From: BB31 sp964582525
GTDB lineage: Bacteria > Pseudomonadota > Gammaproteobacteria > Beggiatoales > Beggiatoaceae
DNA length: 46,421 nucleotides
Reading direction: 5' to 3'
Assembly (NCBI GenBank): GCA_964582525.1
Contig: CAZOSP010000013.1
Coordinates: 1 to 46,421 of the forward strand
Position numbers and translations under genes: made by a program. The stretch's first letter is position 1. Every line of letters begins with the position of its first letter. Positions 25,087 through 34,236 of the stretch are shown piece by piece. Under the pieces are notes generated by a model. The model was not told where the DNA came from and ran no database searches. It saw nothing but the letters and a program-made list of their open reading frames with translations.

Positions 25087-27033
25087 ATGCCTTCGTTTAC
25101 CGCTTTATCTCTCCAATCCAAGTTACTATTGATCGTCGTATTGGCTTGTGCGCTGGTGTTAATCCCAGTAGTTTGGTTTTTTTTAGTCGTGGCTGATCCG
25201 CGGGAGCATTTTTTACTCATGCTGACGCTTCTGTTGATGCCGCTGTGCCTTGCCTTATTGCTGAGTTTTTTGCTGCTGCGCGCCGTCAGCCATCCTTTGC
25301 GCTATTTAGACAGCGTCATACAACAAGCCTTAACGGAAGAAAATTATGCCATGCGGATCGCGCTGTCGGGGCAGGCGGATGAGGTGGGTATGTTGCAGCA
25401 ACGCTGCAATCAACTCTTAAAAAAACTTCAGCACACGGATACGCAGTTATCCGTAGCCTTGTCACAAGCCAGTGCCGCGCATCAGGCAAAATCTCAATTT
25501 TTAGCCACCATGAGCCACGAAATTCGCACCCCGATGAATGGCGTATTAGGCATGACGGAAATTTTGCTGGGTACGGATTTAAGCCAAGAACAACAGCATT
25601 TGGCGCAAACAGTCCAGCAAGCTGGACATCATTTGCTGGCGATTTTGGATGATATTTTGGATTTTGCCAAACTCGAAGCGGGACACCTGAGACTCAATAT
25701 TCAAGATGTCAATCTGCATGATGTGGTGGAAGAAGTTGCCGAAATTTATGCGGCTGAAGCACGGCTCAAGGGCTTATTAGTCAATACCAGCTTACCGACT
25801 CATTTGCCAACGGTATTGCGCGGCGATCCTTTGCGTTTGCGTCAGGTGTTAAGTCATTTGTTAAGCAATGCGGTGAAATTTACCGAACAGGGCGAAATCG
25901 AAGTGCGCCTCGGAATCATTGAAGAGCAGGCGCAACAAGTCTTAGTCGGCTTTGAAATTCAAGACAGCGGCATAGGTATCGCGCCTGAAACATTGCGGCA
26001 TTTGTTTCAAGCTTTTCAGCAAGTCGAACAGGGCTTAGATCGTCGCTACGGCGGCGCGGGCTTAGGGTTGGCAATCAGCAAACAGTTGACAGAAATGATG
26101 GGGGGGAAAATCGGCGCACAAAGCAAAGTCCGCGGCTCCACCTTTTGGTTCACCGCTTGGTTGTCAAAGCACCCACTGCATACAGCGCAGCAAAGTTTGC
26201 CCAGCAGCAAATTAGCCCATAAGCGGGTTTTGTTAGCCGTCAGTCATGCCAGCACCTATGCCGTGCTACAAGCCTATTTAACGGCTTGGGATATGCAGTG
26301 TGTCCGCTCTACGCAAGCGGCTGAAGTGATCACCACCTTACAACAAGGCAGCTATGATTTAGTCATGATTGAACAAGACTTGTTGTTAGCACATCAAGCG
26401 GCGGTTCTGCATTTTTTGCAACAGGGGGCAGATTTAGCCGATGTATCGACATTACGTTTACTCTTACTGCTTCCCTTTGGCGACACGCCTGCCGCACAAT
26501 TAGAGCCTCTTATTGAAGTCTATGTGACTGTGCCCATTCGCTGGCGCCACTTACACCATGCTTTGCATCGCGCCTTAAGTCGAGATACTTTGTTAGCGCG
26601 AGACTTAAACCCGCATTGCGCCGCCGAACCGCCCGCTAGTTTTCAAGCCTTTTTGCTCTTGGTGGAAGACAATGCGATTAATCAGCAAGTAGCGAGCATC
26701 ATGTTGAAATCTTTAGGCTGTCAAGTAGAAATCGCCAATAATGGACAGGAAGCCCTTGATTTATTTGCGCAAACGGTGCAAAACCATAAGCCGCCTTATG
26801 ATTTGATTTTCATGGATTGCCAGATGCCGCAGATGGACGGTTTAGAAGCTACGCGCCTGTTGCGTGAACGAGAACAAGCTATGCCACAACATACGCCCGT
26901 TATCGCGCTGACGGCTCACGCCCTGAGCGAGAGTCGTGATGAGTGCATTGCAGCCGGCATGGATGATTTTATGCAGAAACCCTTTAACCGCGAAGCATTA
27001 CAAAAAATGCTGGGGAAATGGTTGAAGCAGTGA
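25087..27033 (+). CDS. Membrane hybrid sensor histidine kinase
   Basis: A 648-residue kinase. Two membrane segments lie at residues about 10-35 and 40-62 with almost no periplasmic loop, then a HAMP-like stretch. HisKA has H144 (MSHEIRTPMNG). HATPase has NAVKF, DSGIGI and GAGLGLAIS. Residues about 375-510 look like a degenerate receiver in which the phosphoacceptor region reads LVMIEQDL. A good receiver follows with D577 (FMDCQMPQMDG) and ends with the usual Lys (MQKPF). With no sensory loop, it probably senses the membrane or a partner protein. Translation start is uncertain: ATG at 25087 lacks a ribosome site, see the leader ORF. Confidence 0.9.
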   Translation: MPSFTALSLQSKLLLIVVLACALVLIPVVWFFLVVADPREHFLLMLTLLLMPLCLALLLSFLLLRAVSHPLRYLDSVIQQALTEENYAMRIALSGQADEVGMLQQRCNQLLKKLQHTDTQLSVALSQASAAHQAKSQFLATMSHEIRTPMNGVLGMTEILLGTDLSQEQQHLAQTVQQAGHHLLAILDDILDFAKLEAGHLRLNIQDVNLHDVVEEVAEIYAAEARLKGLLVNTSLPTHLPTVLRGDPLRLRQVLSHLLSNAVKFTEQGEIEVRLGIIEEQAQQVLVGFEIQDSGIGIAPETLRHLFQAFQQVEQGLDRRYGGAGLGLAISKQLTEMMGGKIGAQSKVRGSTFWFTAWLSKHPLHTAQQSLPSSKLAHKRVLLAVSHASTYAVLQAYLTAWDMQCVRSTQAAEVITTLQQGSYDLVMIEQDLLLAHQAAVLHFLQQGADLADVSTLRLLLLLPFGDTPAAQLEPLIEVYVTVPIRWRHLHHALHRALSRDTLLARDLNPHCAAEPPASFQAFLLLVEDNAINQQVASIMLKSLGCQVEIANNGQEALDLFAQTVQNHKPPYDLIFMDCQMPQMDGLEATRLLREREQAMPQHTPVIALTAHALSESRDECIAAGMDDFMQKPFNREALQKMLGKWLKQ

Positions 27034-27070
27034 AACACATACTGCCGACAGTCAATTTTTCCGATGTTGG

Positions 27071-27103
27071 AGTGCCAAGCCGTAGCTTGGCAGGTAAACG
27101 AGG
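27071..27103 (+). repeat. Palindromic repeat ending in AACGAGG, before the fic remnant
   Basis: TGCCAAGC (27073-27080) pairs with GCTTGGCA (27085-27092) around CGTA, then AGGTAAACGAGG. It resembles the element at 24920-24947. The terminal GAGG is six bases before the next ATG, so the repeat appears to provide the ribosome binding site. Confidence 0.65.
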
Positions 27104-27109
27104 TGCCCG

Positions 27110-27409
27110 ATGATTCTGCAAAACAAGCTCAACATCACCGACCAGATCGAGCTGGCTAAAGCGGAAGAAAAAATCAGCAAACAAAAAGCCAGGCAGTTGT
27201 TTGACTCAGGCGATATTAATCAAGTCGAAGCGGGTAAATTCGCCGGTCTCGCCGCCATGCAGCGCAGCGTGGTCAAAGACCTTGAACTCAAAGCCCTGCT
27301 AAAACGCGCACTCACCGATCGGATTGACGACCGTGCGCTGTTTATGCAGGGGATTGATGTGAGCTATTATTATGAAGGCTATAGCGAATTTAAGATTGAG
27401 GAGTTATAG
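27110..27409 (+). pseudogene. Internally deleted Fic-family protein
   Basis: A 99-residue in-frame product. Residues 1-52 match the N-terminus of small Fic (cell filamentation) proteins, with the pattern KLNITDQIELAKAEEKIS then LFDSG and FAGLAAMQRS. Residues about 55-99 match the C-terminus of the same proteins (ALTDRIDDRALFMQGID, SYYYEGY). The middle of about 100 residues, including the HPFREGNGR-type AMP-transfer motif, is absent. It cannot be an active AMP transferase. In-frame deletion with both ends intact suggests either recent decay or a retained fragment. Confidence 0.75.
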
Positions 27410-27645
27410 GGTTGGAAGCACTGCTTGGAGCCACGAATGGAGACGAATATGAAAAAAAGAAATTCATGTTTACTGATGCTTATTCGTGTTTATCCGTGCT
27501 TAAAAATGGGCGGGCTTGAAAGTTGATTTGAAGAGCGGTGAAAGATTTTTCGGCGCACCGCGAGTTTGATAGGGAGTACGAATTTGCCGTACAGCACTCG
27601 TTTTCGGAGGCTGCTCAGAACTTTTAAAAATTCTATATGAGAGAC
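27410..27645. other. Non-coding stretch between the fic remnant and the tRNA promoter
   Basis: About 240 bases. It contains a GCGAGTTTGATAGGGAGTACGA-like segment and AT-rich sequence, but no ORF with a ribosome site and no strong hairpin. I see nothing I can assign. Confidence 0.4.
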
Positions 27646-27675
27646 TTGACAGTAACAGAATTAACTTAATATAAT
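27646..27675 (+). promoter_or_regulatory. Sigma-70 promoter of tRNA-Asn
   Basis: TTGACA at 27646-27651 and TATAAT at 27670-27675, both perfect consensus, separated by 18 bases. Transcription should begin near 27682, about 20 bases before the tRNA. Confidence 0.88.
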
Positions 27676-27701
27676 ACGCGGCTTCAAATGTTGTTATCCA
27701 T

Positions 27702-27777
27702 TCCCTGATAGCTCAGCAGGTAGAGCAAGTGGCTGTTAACCACTGGGTCGGCGGTTCGAGCCCGTCTCAGGGAGCCA
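27702..27777 (+). tRNA. tRNA-Asn (anticodon GTT)
   Basis: A full cloverleaf. The 7-bp acceptor pairs TCCCTGA (27702-27708) with TCAGGGA (27767-27773), the D stem is GCTC/GAGC, and the anticodon stem AGTGG/CCACT has loop CTGTTAA with GTT. The T stem GGCGG/CCGTC has a TTCGAGC loop. Discriminator G and an encoded CCA (27775-27777) follow. The features agree with bacterial tRNA-Asn. Confidence 0.97.
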
Positions 27778-27817
27778 AATATGTTATTAAAGCGCATGTC
27801 ATTCAGTGCGCTGCTAA

Positions 27818-27844
27818 AAAACCAGCTTCGGGCTGGTTTTTTTG
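27818..27844 (+). terminator. Rho-independent terminator of tRNA-Asn
   Basis: ACCAGC (27821-27826) pairs with GCTGGT (27832-27837) around TTCGG, flanked by A residues and a run of seven Ts. It is placed 40 bases after the tRNA. Confidence 0.88.
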
Positions 27845-27904
27845 TGCCTGTCTATTGGCAATCACGTACTTCCACGCATCCTTTTAAGCCACTAACACCC
27901 TCTT

Positions 27905-30361
27905 ATGCAAAATAATCAAGAACAGGTTTGTTTCCATTGCGGCTTACCGGTGCCGCCGAATCTTGATCTCAAGGTTCACATCCAAGGCGAAGATCGCGCT
28001 ATGTGCTGTGCCGGTTGCCAAGCCGTCGCGCAGGCGATTATGGACAATGGGCTGCAAGATTTTTACAAACATCGCAGCGAAAACGCGCCGACCGGACAAG
28101 CATTAGTGCCAGAATTTTTGCGCCAAACCGAGATTTACGATAATCCTGACATTCAGAAAAATTTTGTCCAGCAAGACGGCGAATACATCCGTGAAGCCTC
28201 GCTGATTCTCGAAGGCATCACTTGCGCCGCCTGCGTGTGGCTGAATGAGCGACACATTCGCAGCTTGCCTGGCGTGTTGCTGGTACAAGTCAATTACTCT
28301 ACGCATCGCGCCCGTGTGCGTTGGGACAATAGCCGCATTCAACTGAGTAAAATCCTGCAAGCCATTAGCGCGATTGGTTATCTGGCGCATCCTTATGATC
28401 CCAGTCGTCAGCAAGAATTGTTGGAAGCCGAGCGCAAACGCCAACTGCGCCGCATCGGTTTGGCGGGTGTGCTGGGAATGCAGGTGATGATGATTTCGGT
28501 GGGGCTGTACGCGGGCGATTTTTACGGCATGGAGGCTTATTACCGCGACTTTTTCCATTGGATTAATTTAATCCTGACCATTCCCGTGATGGTTTATTCC
28601 GCGCAGCCGTTTTTTAAAAGTGCTTGGCGCGATCTCTCGCATCGCCAAGCGGGGATGGATGTGCCCGTCTCGCTGGGCATTAGTTTGGCGTTTTTCGGCA
28701 GTGTGTGGACTACGCTCTTTGGCGGGGCGCATGTGTATTTTGATTCGGTGATTATGTTCGTATTTTTCTTGTTGCTAGGACGCTATTTTGAATTGATGGC
28801 GCGGCAGCGCAGCGCGCACGCGGCGGAATCTTTAGTGCAAATGCTGCCTGCTATGGCGACGCGCTTGAATGCCGATGGCACGGAAGAGATTGTCGCAGTT
28901 GTTGAGCTAGAGGCGGGTGATAAGGTGCGGATCAAAGCCGGTGACAGTGTGCCAGCCGATGGCGTGGTGATCAGCGGGCAATCGAGCGTGGATGAATCGC
29001 TGCTAACGGGCGAAAGTCTGCCGCTGCCCAAGCGTGCTGCTGATAGCCTGACTGCTGGCACCGTGAATATCGAAAGTCCGCTGACCATGCGCGTGGAAAA
29101 AATCGGGCAGGATACGCTGCTGTCGCACATTTCGCGCTTGCTGGAGCGGGCGCAAACTGAAAAACCGGCGATTACCTTGCTTGCCGACCGCGCTGCGGCT
29201 TGGTTTGTCTTGGCGGTGTTGCTGTTAGCAATGGCTGTCGCCTGGTATTGGTGGCAAGCCGCGCCTGACTATTGGCTGGCAATTACGTTGTCGGTGCTGG
29301 TGGTCACCTGCCCTTGCGCCTTGTCGCTGGCGACTCCGACCGCAGTGACGGCGGCGACCGGCAATTTAACCCAACAGGGCTTGCTGACCACGCGAGGCCA
29401 CGCGCTAGAAACTTTGGCGAAAGCCAGCCATTTTGTTTTTGATAAAACCGGTACGCTCACCGATGGACGCTTGCACCTGCTTGATACTCAAATCTTTTCT
29501 AGCTTAAGCCGTGAGCAGTGCTTAAATTATGCGGCGGCTTTGGAAGCGTATTCCGAGCATCCACTGGGCAAGGCATTAGTCGCATCGCTGCAGCAGCGCG
29601 AAACATGCGCAGCGACGCAGGTCAGCAATGTCCCCGGACAAGGCTTAAGCGGTGTGATTGACGGGCAGCATTGGTATATCGGCACACATGCTTTTATCCA
29701 GACGCACACTGGCTTACAAGCCGCCACAGCGCAATTAGAACGTCTGCAAGCCGAAGGGCGCAGCTTGGTGTGGTTAGCAGATGGCCAGCAAATTCATTGC
29801 GCTTTTAGGCTGGGCGATCAGGTGCGCGACGGCGCGGCGGAATTGGTTGCTCAGTTACAACAGGCGGGCAAACAGGTATTGTTGCTCACGGGTGATCATG
29901 CGGCTTCCGCGCAGCGCGTCGCGCAATCAGTTGCTATTACGCAAGTTCACGCCAACTTAAGCCCAGAGGATAAATTGAAGCACGTCAAAGACTTGCAAAC
30001 GCGGGGCGCAGTGGTAGCAATGATTGGCGACGGCGTGAACGATGCGCCGGTACTCGCCGCCGCGCAGGTTTCGATAGCCATGGGCGGCGGTACACAAGTG
30101 GCGCGTGCCAGCGCGGACATGATTCTGCTCAGTGAAGACTTGTTAAAACTGCTGCATGGTATTGATACGGCTGCTAAAACCTTGCGTATTATTCGGCAGA
30201 ATTTAATCTGGGCAGCCAGCTACAATCTCCTCGCCCTGCCCGCCGCCGCGATGGGCTTTGTGCTACCTTGGATGGCTGCTATCGGTATGTCGGCGAGTTC
30301 TTTGTTGGTGGTGCTGAACGCCCTGCGTTTAGTGGGGAAAAAAAGCGATAATCACAGCTAA
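27905..30361 (+). CDS. ccoI: Copper-translocating P-type ATPase, CcoI/FixI type
   Basis: An 818-residue P1B ATPase. The N-terminus has the Cys-rich domain typical of CcoI: CFHCG (9-13) and CCAGC near 38-42, then a heavy-metal domain with GITCAACVW near 108. Transmembrane helices follow, with the CPC metal site at 469-471 and phosphorylated D513 in DKTGTLTDG. GDGVNDAP is the hinge. By family it delivers copper across the inner membrane for cbb3-type cytochrome oxidase assembly, which would fit growth at low oxygen. ccoS and the ccoNOQP genes are not adjacent, so the role is from domain type. No strong ribosome site precedes the ATG. Confidence 0.88.
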   Translation: MQNNQEQVCFHCGLPVPPNLDLKVHIQGEDRAMCCAGCQAVAQAIMDNGLQDFYKHRSENAPTGQALVPEFLRQTEIYDNPDIQKNFVQQDGEYIREASLILEGITCAACVWLNERHIRSLPGVLLVQVNYSTHRARVRWDNSRIQLSKILQAISAIGYLAHPYDPSRQQELLEAERKRQLRRIGLAGVLGMQVMMISVGLYAGDFYGMEAYYRDFFHWINLILTIPVMVYSAQPFFKSAWRDLSHRQAGMDVPVSLGISLAFFGSVWTTLFGGAHVYFDSVIMFVFFLLLGRYFELMARQRSAHAAESLVQMLPAMATRLNADGTEEIVAVVELEAGDKVRIKAGDSVPADGVVISGQSSVDESLLTGESLPLPKRAADSLTAGTVNIESPLTMRVEKIGQDTLLSHISRLLERAQTEKPAITLLADRAAAWFVLAVLLLAMAVAWYWWQAAPDYWLAITLSVLVVTCPCALSLATPTAVTAATGNLTQQGLLTTRGHALETLAKASHFVFDKTGTLTDGRLHLLDTQIFSSLSREQCLNYAAALEAYSEHPLGKALVASLQQRETCAATQVSNVPGQGLSGVIDGQHWYIGTHAFIQTHTGLQAATAQLERLQAEGRSLVWLADGQQIHCAFRLGDQVRDGAAELVAQLQQAGKQVLLLTGDHAASAQRVAQSVAITQVHANLSPEDKLKHVKDLQTRGAVVAMIGDGVNDAPVLAAAQVSIAMGGGTQVARASADMILLSEDLLKLLHGIDTAAKTLRIIRQNLIWAASYNLLALPAAAMGFVLPWMAAIGMSASSLLVVLNALRLVGKKSDNHS

Positions 30362-30936
30362 CAAGAGTCCAGATTCTACATATACTTCTGAGGTTAAAGT
30401 TTTTGCTTTTTAGAGAACTTGTCACGCTTATTTTAGAATTTCCAGGTTCTCACAGAGGCACAGGCAGATTTGCAATTTGCACTGAGAATGACACAAAATT
30501 GAACAGCAATACGGGATATAAGAAATTGTTACAATTAATATTTTATTATTTTGACTGAAATTTATGACAACCTGCTGAAAAGCAACAGTTGGGTGTTGAA
30601 AATCAGCATCTCAATGCTTCTGCTGTGTTTAAAATATTTGAAGAAGCCCTTTATAGTTTAATCACTTAGAGAGATTTTATGGTTTTTTGAAGGGGTGGCA
30701 TATAATGTGCGCCCGAAGTATTGCATATTCAATAATAGCTGTTACGCAAAAGCTGCTTTTTTACAGGTTTTGCGCTTCAAATGCGCTTCAAAAGCGTGAA
30801 AAATCGGCTGTTTATTGATGGCTTGAGTTATGTCTGTGTCGTGCTGATGTTTTTGCTTTTCAAAATGCTGACTTGCGCAACATCATTAAATAACAAAATA
30901 ATCTTATCTCTCTGCTGCGTACATAAAGGATGTCCC
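30362..30936. other. AT-rich intergenic and pilin leader region
   Basis: About 575 bases without a convincing gene. It contains the possible sigma-54 promoter at 30696-30710 and an 11-bp tandem repeat TGCGCTTCAAA at 30771-30781 and 30782-30792. An open frame runs from 30781 into pilA, but the extra residues look like chance coding. The pilin leader transcript would be over 200 bases long. Confidence 0.5.
30696..30710 (+). promoter_or_regulatory. Possible sigma-54 promoter of pilA
   Basis: TGGCATATAATGTGC has GG and GC exactly ten bases apart, as required for a -24/-12 promoter, and keeps TGGCA and TGC of the consensus. pilA genes of other gammaproteobacteria are sigma-54 dependent. It also contains TATAAT, so a sigma-70 -10 is an alternative, though without a -35. 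It lies about 227 bases before the pilin start. Confidence 0.5.
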
Positions 30937-31371
30937 ATGAAAAATATTCAAACAGGTTTTACAATCGTTGAGCTAATGATTGTAGTTGCAATCATTGGCG
31001 TGTTAGCCAGTATTGCGATGCCTATTTACAGTGATTATGTCAATCGAGGCAAAATGTCGGAACCCGTAAGTCTTTTAGCGGGGCTACGCATACCGATGCA
31101 GGAATACTATATGGAGAATGGTTCTTGGCCTACTGTTGAACGGGTCGGCGGTAAATCGGTAGGGATTTATACCAGTATCATCATCGCCTCTACCGATCCC
31201 GATAACCTCTATATTGAAGCTGAATTAAAAGGTGGAGACTCTACACCTTTAGGCGGCAAAAAGATTCGGATGACTTATTATAAGGATCAACAAACCTGGA
31301 ATTGGAAATGTAGTACAGAAGGAACAGACAAACCTATTCCGATTCAATACTTGCCATCTTCCTGTAAATAA
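30937..31371 (+). CDS. pilA: Type IV major-pilin-like protein
   Basis: A 144-residue prepilin. The leader MKNIQTG ends at G7, the peptidase site, followed by FTIVELMIVVAIIGVLASIA, the conserved N-terminal helix with Glu at mature position 5. Two C-terminal Cys (WNWKCST and PSSCK) should close the disulfide loop typical of pilins. AAAGGA at 30925-30930 is spaced six bases from the ATG, which sets the start over a longer upstream frame. Exported and assembled into pili for twitching or gliding motility and adhesion. It is isolated from other pil genes. Confidence 0.93.
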   Translation: MKNIQTGFTIVELMIVVAIIGVLASIAMPIYSDYVNRGKMSEPVSLLAGLRIPMQEYYMENGSWPTVERVGGKSVGIYTSIIIASTDPDNLYIEAELKGGDSTPLGGKKIRMTYYKDQQTWNWKCSTEGTDKPIPIQYLPSSCK

Positions 31372-31413
31372 ACTCAGTACCTCAAAAACAGAAAGCCTCT
31401 CCCCGTTGTAGCT

Positions 31414-33642
31414 CTATTTGCTGGTATGAGTAAACACCCCATCCCAGCTTTGTTCGGGTGGGCTTTGCTGGAAATGCTCAATGCGTTCTAGGTAAATCGA
31501 ATAGAGCTTGCGTGTCGGTTCTACTTCGGCTAATTCTACAAACAAGGCAATGGCTGTTTGCCAGTCTTGCTGCCGATACGCCTGTAGGGCGTTTTCATAG
31601 GTGCTGATTTCCGCTTGCTGTTCTGCCGTTAAGGTCTGTTTCTCACCCAGTGGCTCAAAGATCGTAATGGGTAAATCTTTCCCTTTGACGCGCACCCGAT
31701 CAAGTTCTCGATAGGCATAATCAGGCACAGCAGCACGGGTGCTTTCGCTGACAATAATCTGTACGCCATAGAGCTTGGTCAGTCCTTCTAAGCGTGAGCC
31801 TAAATTAACCGCATCGCCTAGCACCGTATAAGCTATGCGAAACTCTGACCCCATGTTGCCGACATTCATCACTCCCGTATTTAAGCCTACGCCGACTTTA
31901 ATAGGTGGCCAGCCGTGTTCGGCAAAAATAGGTTGCAGTTCTTCTAGTTTTTTAGTCATTTCCAACGCAGCATTTAGGGCATGACGCGCATGTTGTTCAT
32001 CGCGCAAAGGCGCGCCCCAGAATGCCATAATCGCATCGCCCATATATTTATCAATAGTGCCGCGATGATTATGAATCACATGCGTCATGGGGGTTAAAAA
32101 GGTATTCATCAGTTGTGAAAGCTGTTTTGGGTTTAAGCCTTCTGAAATGGAAGTAAAGCCGCGCACATCAGAAAATAACACCGTCATTTCTCGACTATCG
32201 CCTTCCATAGAAAAATCAGCTTGCGGATTTTCGCTCATTTCATTCACTAATTGTGGCGGCACGTATTGTCCAAAACGTCCGGCAAGCTGACGTTTATTAT
32301 ACGATTCGACAAAATAGCCATAGCCTAAATTAAAGAAAAACAAGGCTGTCAACATCAGCATAGTAGGGGCAATAGGAATAATGAGTTGTTGCACCTGCCA
32401 GAAATACAGATTAATCCATAACAAAACAAAGCTGTATAAAAAAGCGATAGCCATTGTCCATAATGGCGAGAACAACAGCATCAAAGCAATCATTAAAAGA
32501 CCGCTGAGAAGCATTTGATAGACTTCAAAATAGCTGTGATCTTGGCGTAAGATGCTGTTGTCTAACAGTCCTGCAATCAGGTTGGCATGAATTTCAACCC
32601 CCGGATACACTTCTTCTATTGGTGTGGCGCGTAAATCAAATAAACCCTTAGCGGTGGTGCCAAATAATACAATAGCCCCTTGCAGTTCTGCGGGATCAAT
32701 GGCGCGGAATAAAACATCAGAAGCGGATACATAGGAAAAACTGCCGGTTTTACCCTGGTAGGGAATGAGTGCTTGCAACCGCCGATCAAGCGGTACGCGC
32801 TGCTCGTGCAAGCGGAGATAAGGCGCGACATTGTCAGCACTGGCAGCGGAAAATTCCAGTTTAAGCGGGCTGTCCAAAACCGTGCGGGCTACCGCAAGTG
32901 CTAAAGATTCGTAGAGTTTTCCATCATATTCATGCAATAAAGGGGCGCGGCGGGTCAAGCTATCAGAATCCGGATAGACAGAAAAATAGCCCGCCGTGAG
33001 GCTGGCATCAGCGAGATGCTTTAAGTTGCCCGCGTAACCGGTTGCGCCATAAGGTTGAATGGGTATGTCGGCAAATTCAGCTAAAGAAAAGGCGGCGGCG
33101 GGTAATTCTCCGCTGATGCTCCGTTGCGGGTCTTCCAGCATGGCATAACCCAAGATAGCGCGGCGGTTTTGTAAACTATTGGCGAAATATTGGTCAAAAT
33201 TCAATTCAACCCGCAGCGTTTCCAATGCGTCTAAAAAAGCCTGATTATGTTTCAATGTATCTTGTGCCAAATATTCTAAGGTATTCAGTCCTGAACTCGC
33301 GTCCGCTTCGGGAAACATCACATCAAACCCCAAAACATTGATTTTATAATAATCGAATAAGGTGTTGACCAAATCTCCTATGACATTCCGCTTCCACGGC
33401 CAACGCCCTAATATACCAAGACTTTTTTCATCAATATCGACAATCACCAAACGCTGATCAAGGCGCGGTGGTTGCTGCTTTAAGACAAAATTCAGCCGTG
33501 CGTCATAAGCCAATAATTCCAGCGAATCAATCACCCCCCAGCGTGCCAGCCCTTGTACATGCGCCCAAAAAAAACTCACAATCAGCAAACTAATAAACAC
33601 CCGAAACCAATGTCGCCGCACGGCTCTTAAAAGTTTTTGCAT
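31414..33642 (-). CDS. CHASE2-domain adenylate/guanylate cyclase
   Basis: A 742-residue class III cyclase. One N-terminal membrane segment (about 13-30) is followed by a large extracytoplasmic CHASE2 sensor (YDARLNFVL, VIVDIDEKSLGILGRWPW, GFDVMFPEAD), then three further membrane helices at about 375-440. The catalytic domain spans about 475-640, with metal-binding Asp in LFSDVRGFTS and YMGDAIMAFWG. The C-terminus (about 665-730) is helical and TPR-like. It should make cyclic AMP in response to an external cue. It is last in a minus-strand run with ygfB, tyrA and a macro-domain gene, with only 21 bases before it. Confidence 0.93.
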   Translation of the reverse strand: MQKLLRAVRRHWFRVFISLLIVSFFWAHVQGLARWGVIDSLELLAYDARLNFVLKQQPPRLDQRLVIVDIDEKSLGILGRWPWKRNVIGDLVNTLFDYYKINVLGFDVMFPEADASSGLNTLEYLAQDTLKHNQAFLDALETLRVELNFDQYFANSLQNRRAILGYAMLEDPQRSISGELPAAAFSLAEFADIPIQPYGATGYAGNLKHLADASLTAGYFSVYPDSDSLTRRAPLLHEYDGKLYESLALAVARTVLDSPLKLEFSAASADNVAPYLRLHEQRVPLDRRLQALIPYQGKTGSFSYVSASDVLFRAIDPAELQGAIVLFGTTAKGLFDLRATPIEEVYPGVEIHANLIAGLLDNSILRQDHSYFEVYQMLLSGLLMIALMLLFSPLWTMAIAFLYSFVLLWINLYFWQVQQLIIPIAPTMLMLTALFFFNLGYGYFVESYNKRQLAGRFGQYVPPQLVNEMSENPQADFSMEGDSREMTVLFSDVRGFTSISEGLNPKQLSQLMNTFLTPMTHVIHNHRGTIDKYMGDAIMAFWGAPLRDEQHARHALNAALEMTKKLEELQPIFAEHGWPPIKVGVGLNTGVMNVGNMGSEFRIAYTVLGDAVNLGSRLEGLTKLYGVQIIVSESTRAAVPDYAYRELDRVRVKGKDLPITIFEPLGEKQTLTAEQQAEISTYENALQAYRQQDWQTAIALFVELAEVEPTRKLYSIYLERIEHFQQSPPEQSWDGVFTHTSK

Positions 33643-33663
33643 AATCTGGGTATCCCATCAAAC

Positions 33664-34236
33664 CTATTGCAAAGTCGGCTGTTTGCCAGCGGGTTGCGCC
33701 GGATGACAATCTTCATACAGAGTCACGATGCCAATTTTCATATATTCAAGCAACTGCATATAAGCCGCTTCATTTTCTTCGTTGTCCTGCAACTCTGTTT
33801 CCAACTCGCTAAAGCGCAGCACATCTTGAATAAACTCTTGGCTTTCAGCACTTAAGCTGGCAATGCGTGGTTGGCTCAAGCCGCCCGCGCTTAAACCCAA
33901 ACTAAAGCCTTCGCACCATTGGGCTAATGCCTGTGAACGCTCAGACAAAGCCCGTGCATCGCTGGGCAACAACAGCGCAAATTGAAAATCGCTAGAATTG
34001 AGTTGTTCTAAACAATAACTTTGTAGTTTTGTTAAAACCTGTTGTGTTTGCGCAGCTAACAAATCGCCCGCTTCGCCGTTGGGCAAAATATGCTGTAACC
34101 AAGCAGTATCTCTGCCATTAGCACTGCTGCATAAAAAACCGCACAACACGCCATGCGCTTCTGCCGCATGAACCTCCGCCTCAGCGCGTTCTAAGGCTGT
34201 CCCTATTGCCGCATATAAATCAGCCACTAAACTCAT
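33664..34236 (-). CDS. UPF0149 family protein, YgfB-like
   Basis: A 190-residue cytoplasmic protein matching the UPF0149 fold, with EAHGVLCGFLCSS near the N-terminus, a central WCEGFSLGL motif and the helical tail. In other gammaproteobacteria ygfB lies before pepP and ubiH; here it follows tyrA. Function is unsettled in the family. Its start overlaps the end of tyrA by 17 bases, so translation is probably coupled. Confidence 0.85.
   Translation of the reverse strand: MSLVADLYAAIGTALERAEAEVHAAEAHGVLCGFLCSSANGRDTAWLQHILPNGEAGDLLAAQTQQVLTKLQSYCLEQLNSSDFQFALLLPSDARALSERSQALAQWCEGFSLGLSAGGLSQPRIASLSAESQEFIQDVLRFSELETELQDNEENEAAYMQLLEYMKIGIVTLYEDCHPAQPAGKQPTLQ

Noticed and set aside
27781..27810. 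Attachment site or integrated element at tRNA-Asn
   Set aside because: No repeat of the tRNA 3' end, integrase or phage gene is visible nearby.
30781..30936. Upstream in-frame extension of pilA by 52 residues
   Set aside because: The prepilin leader and its ribosome site at 30925 fix the start at 30937. The extension would bury the cleavage site.
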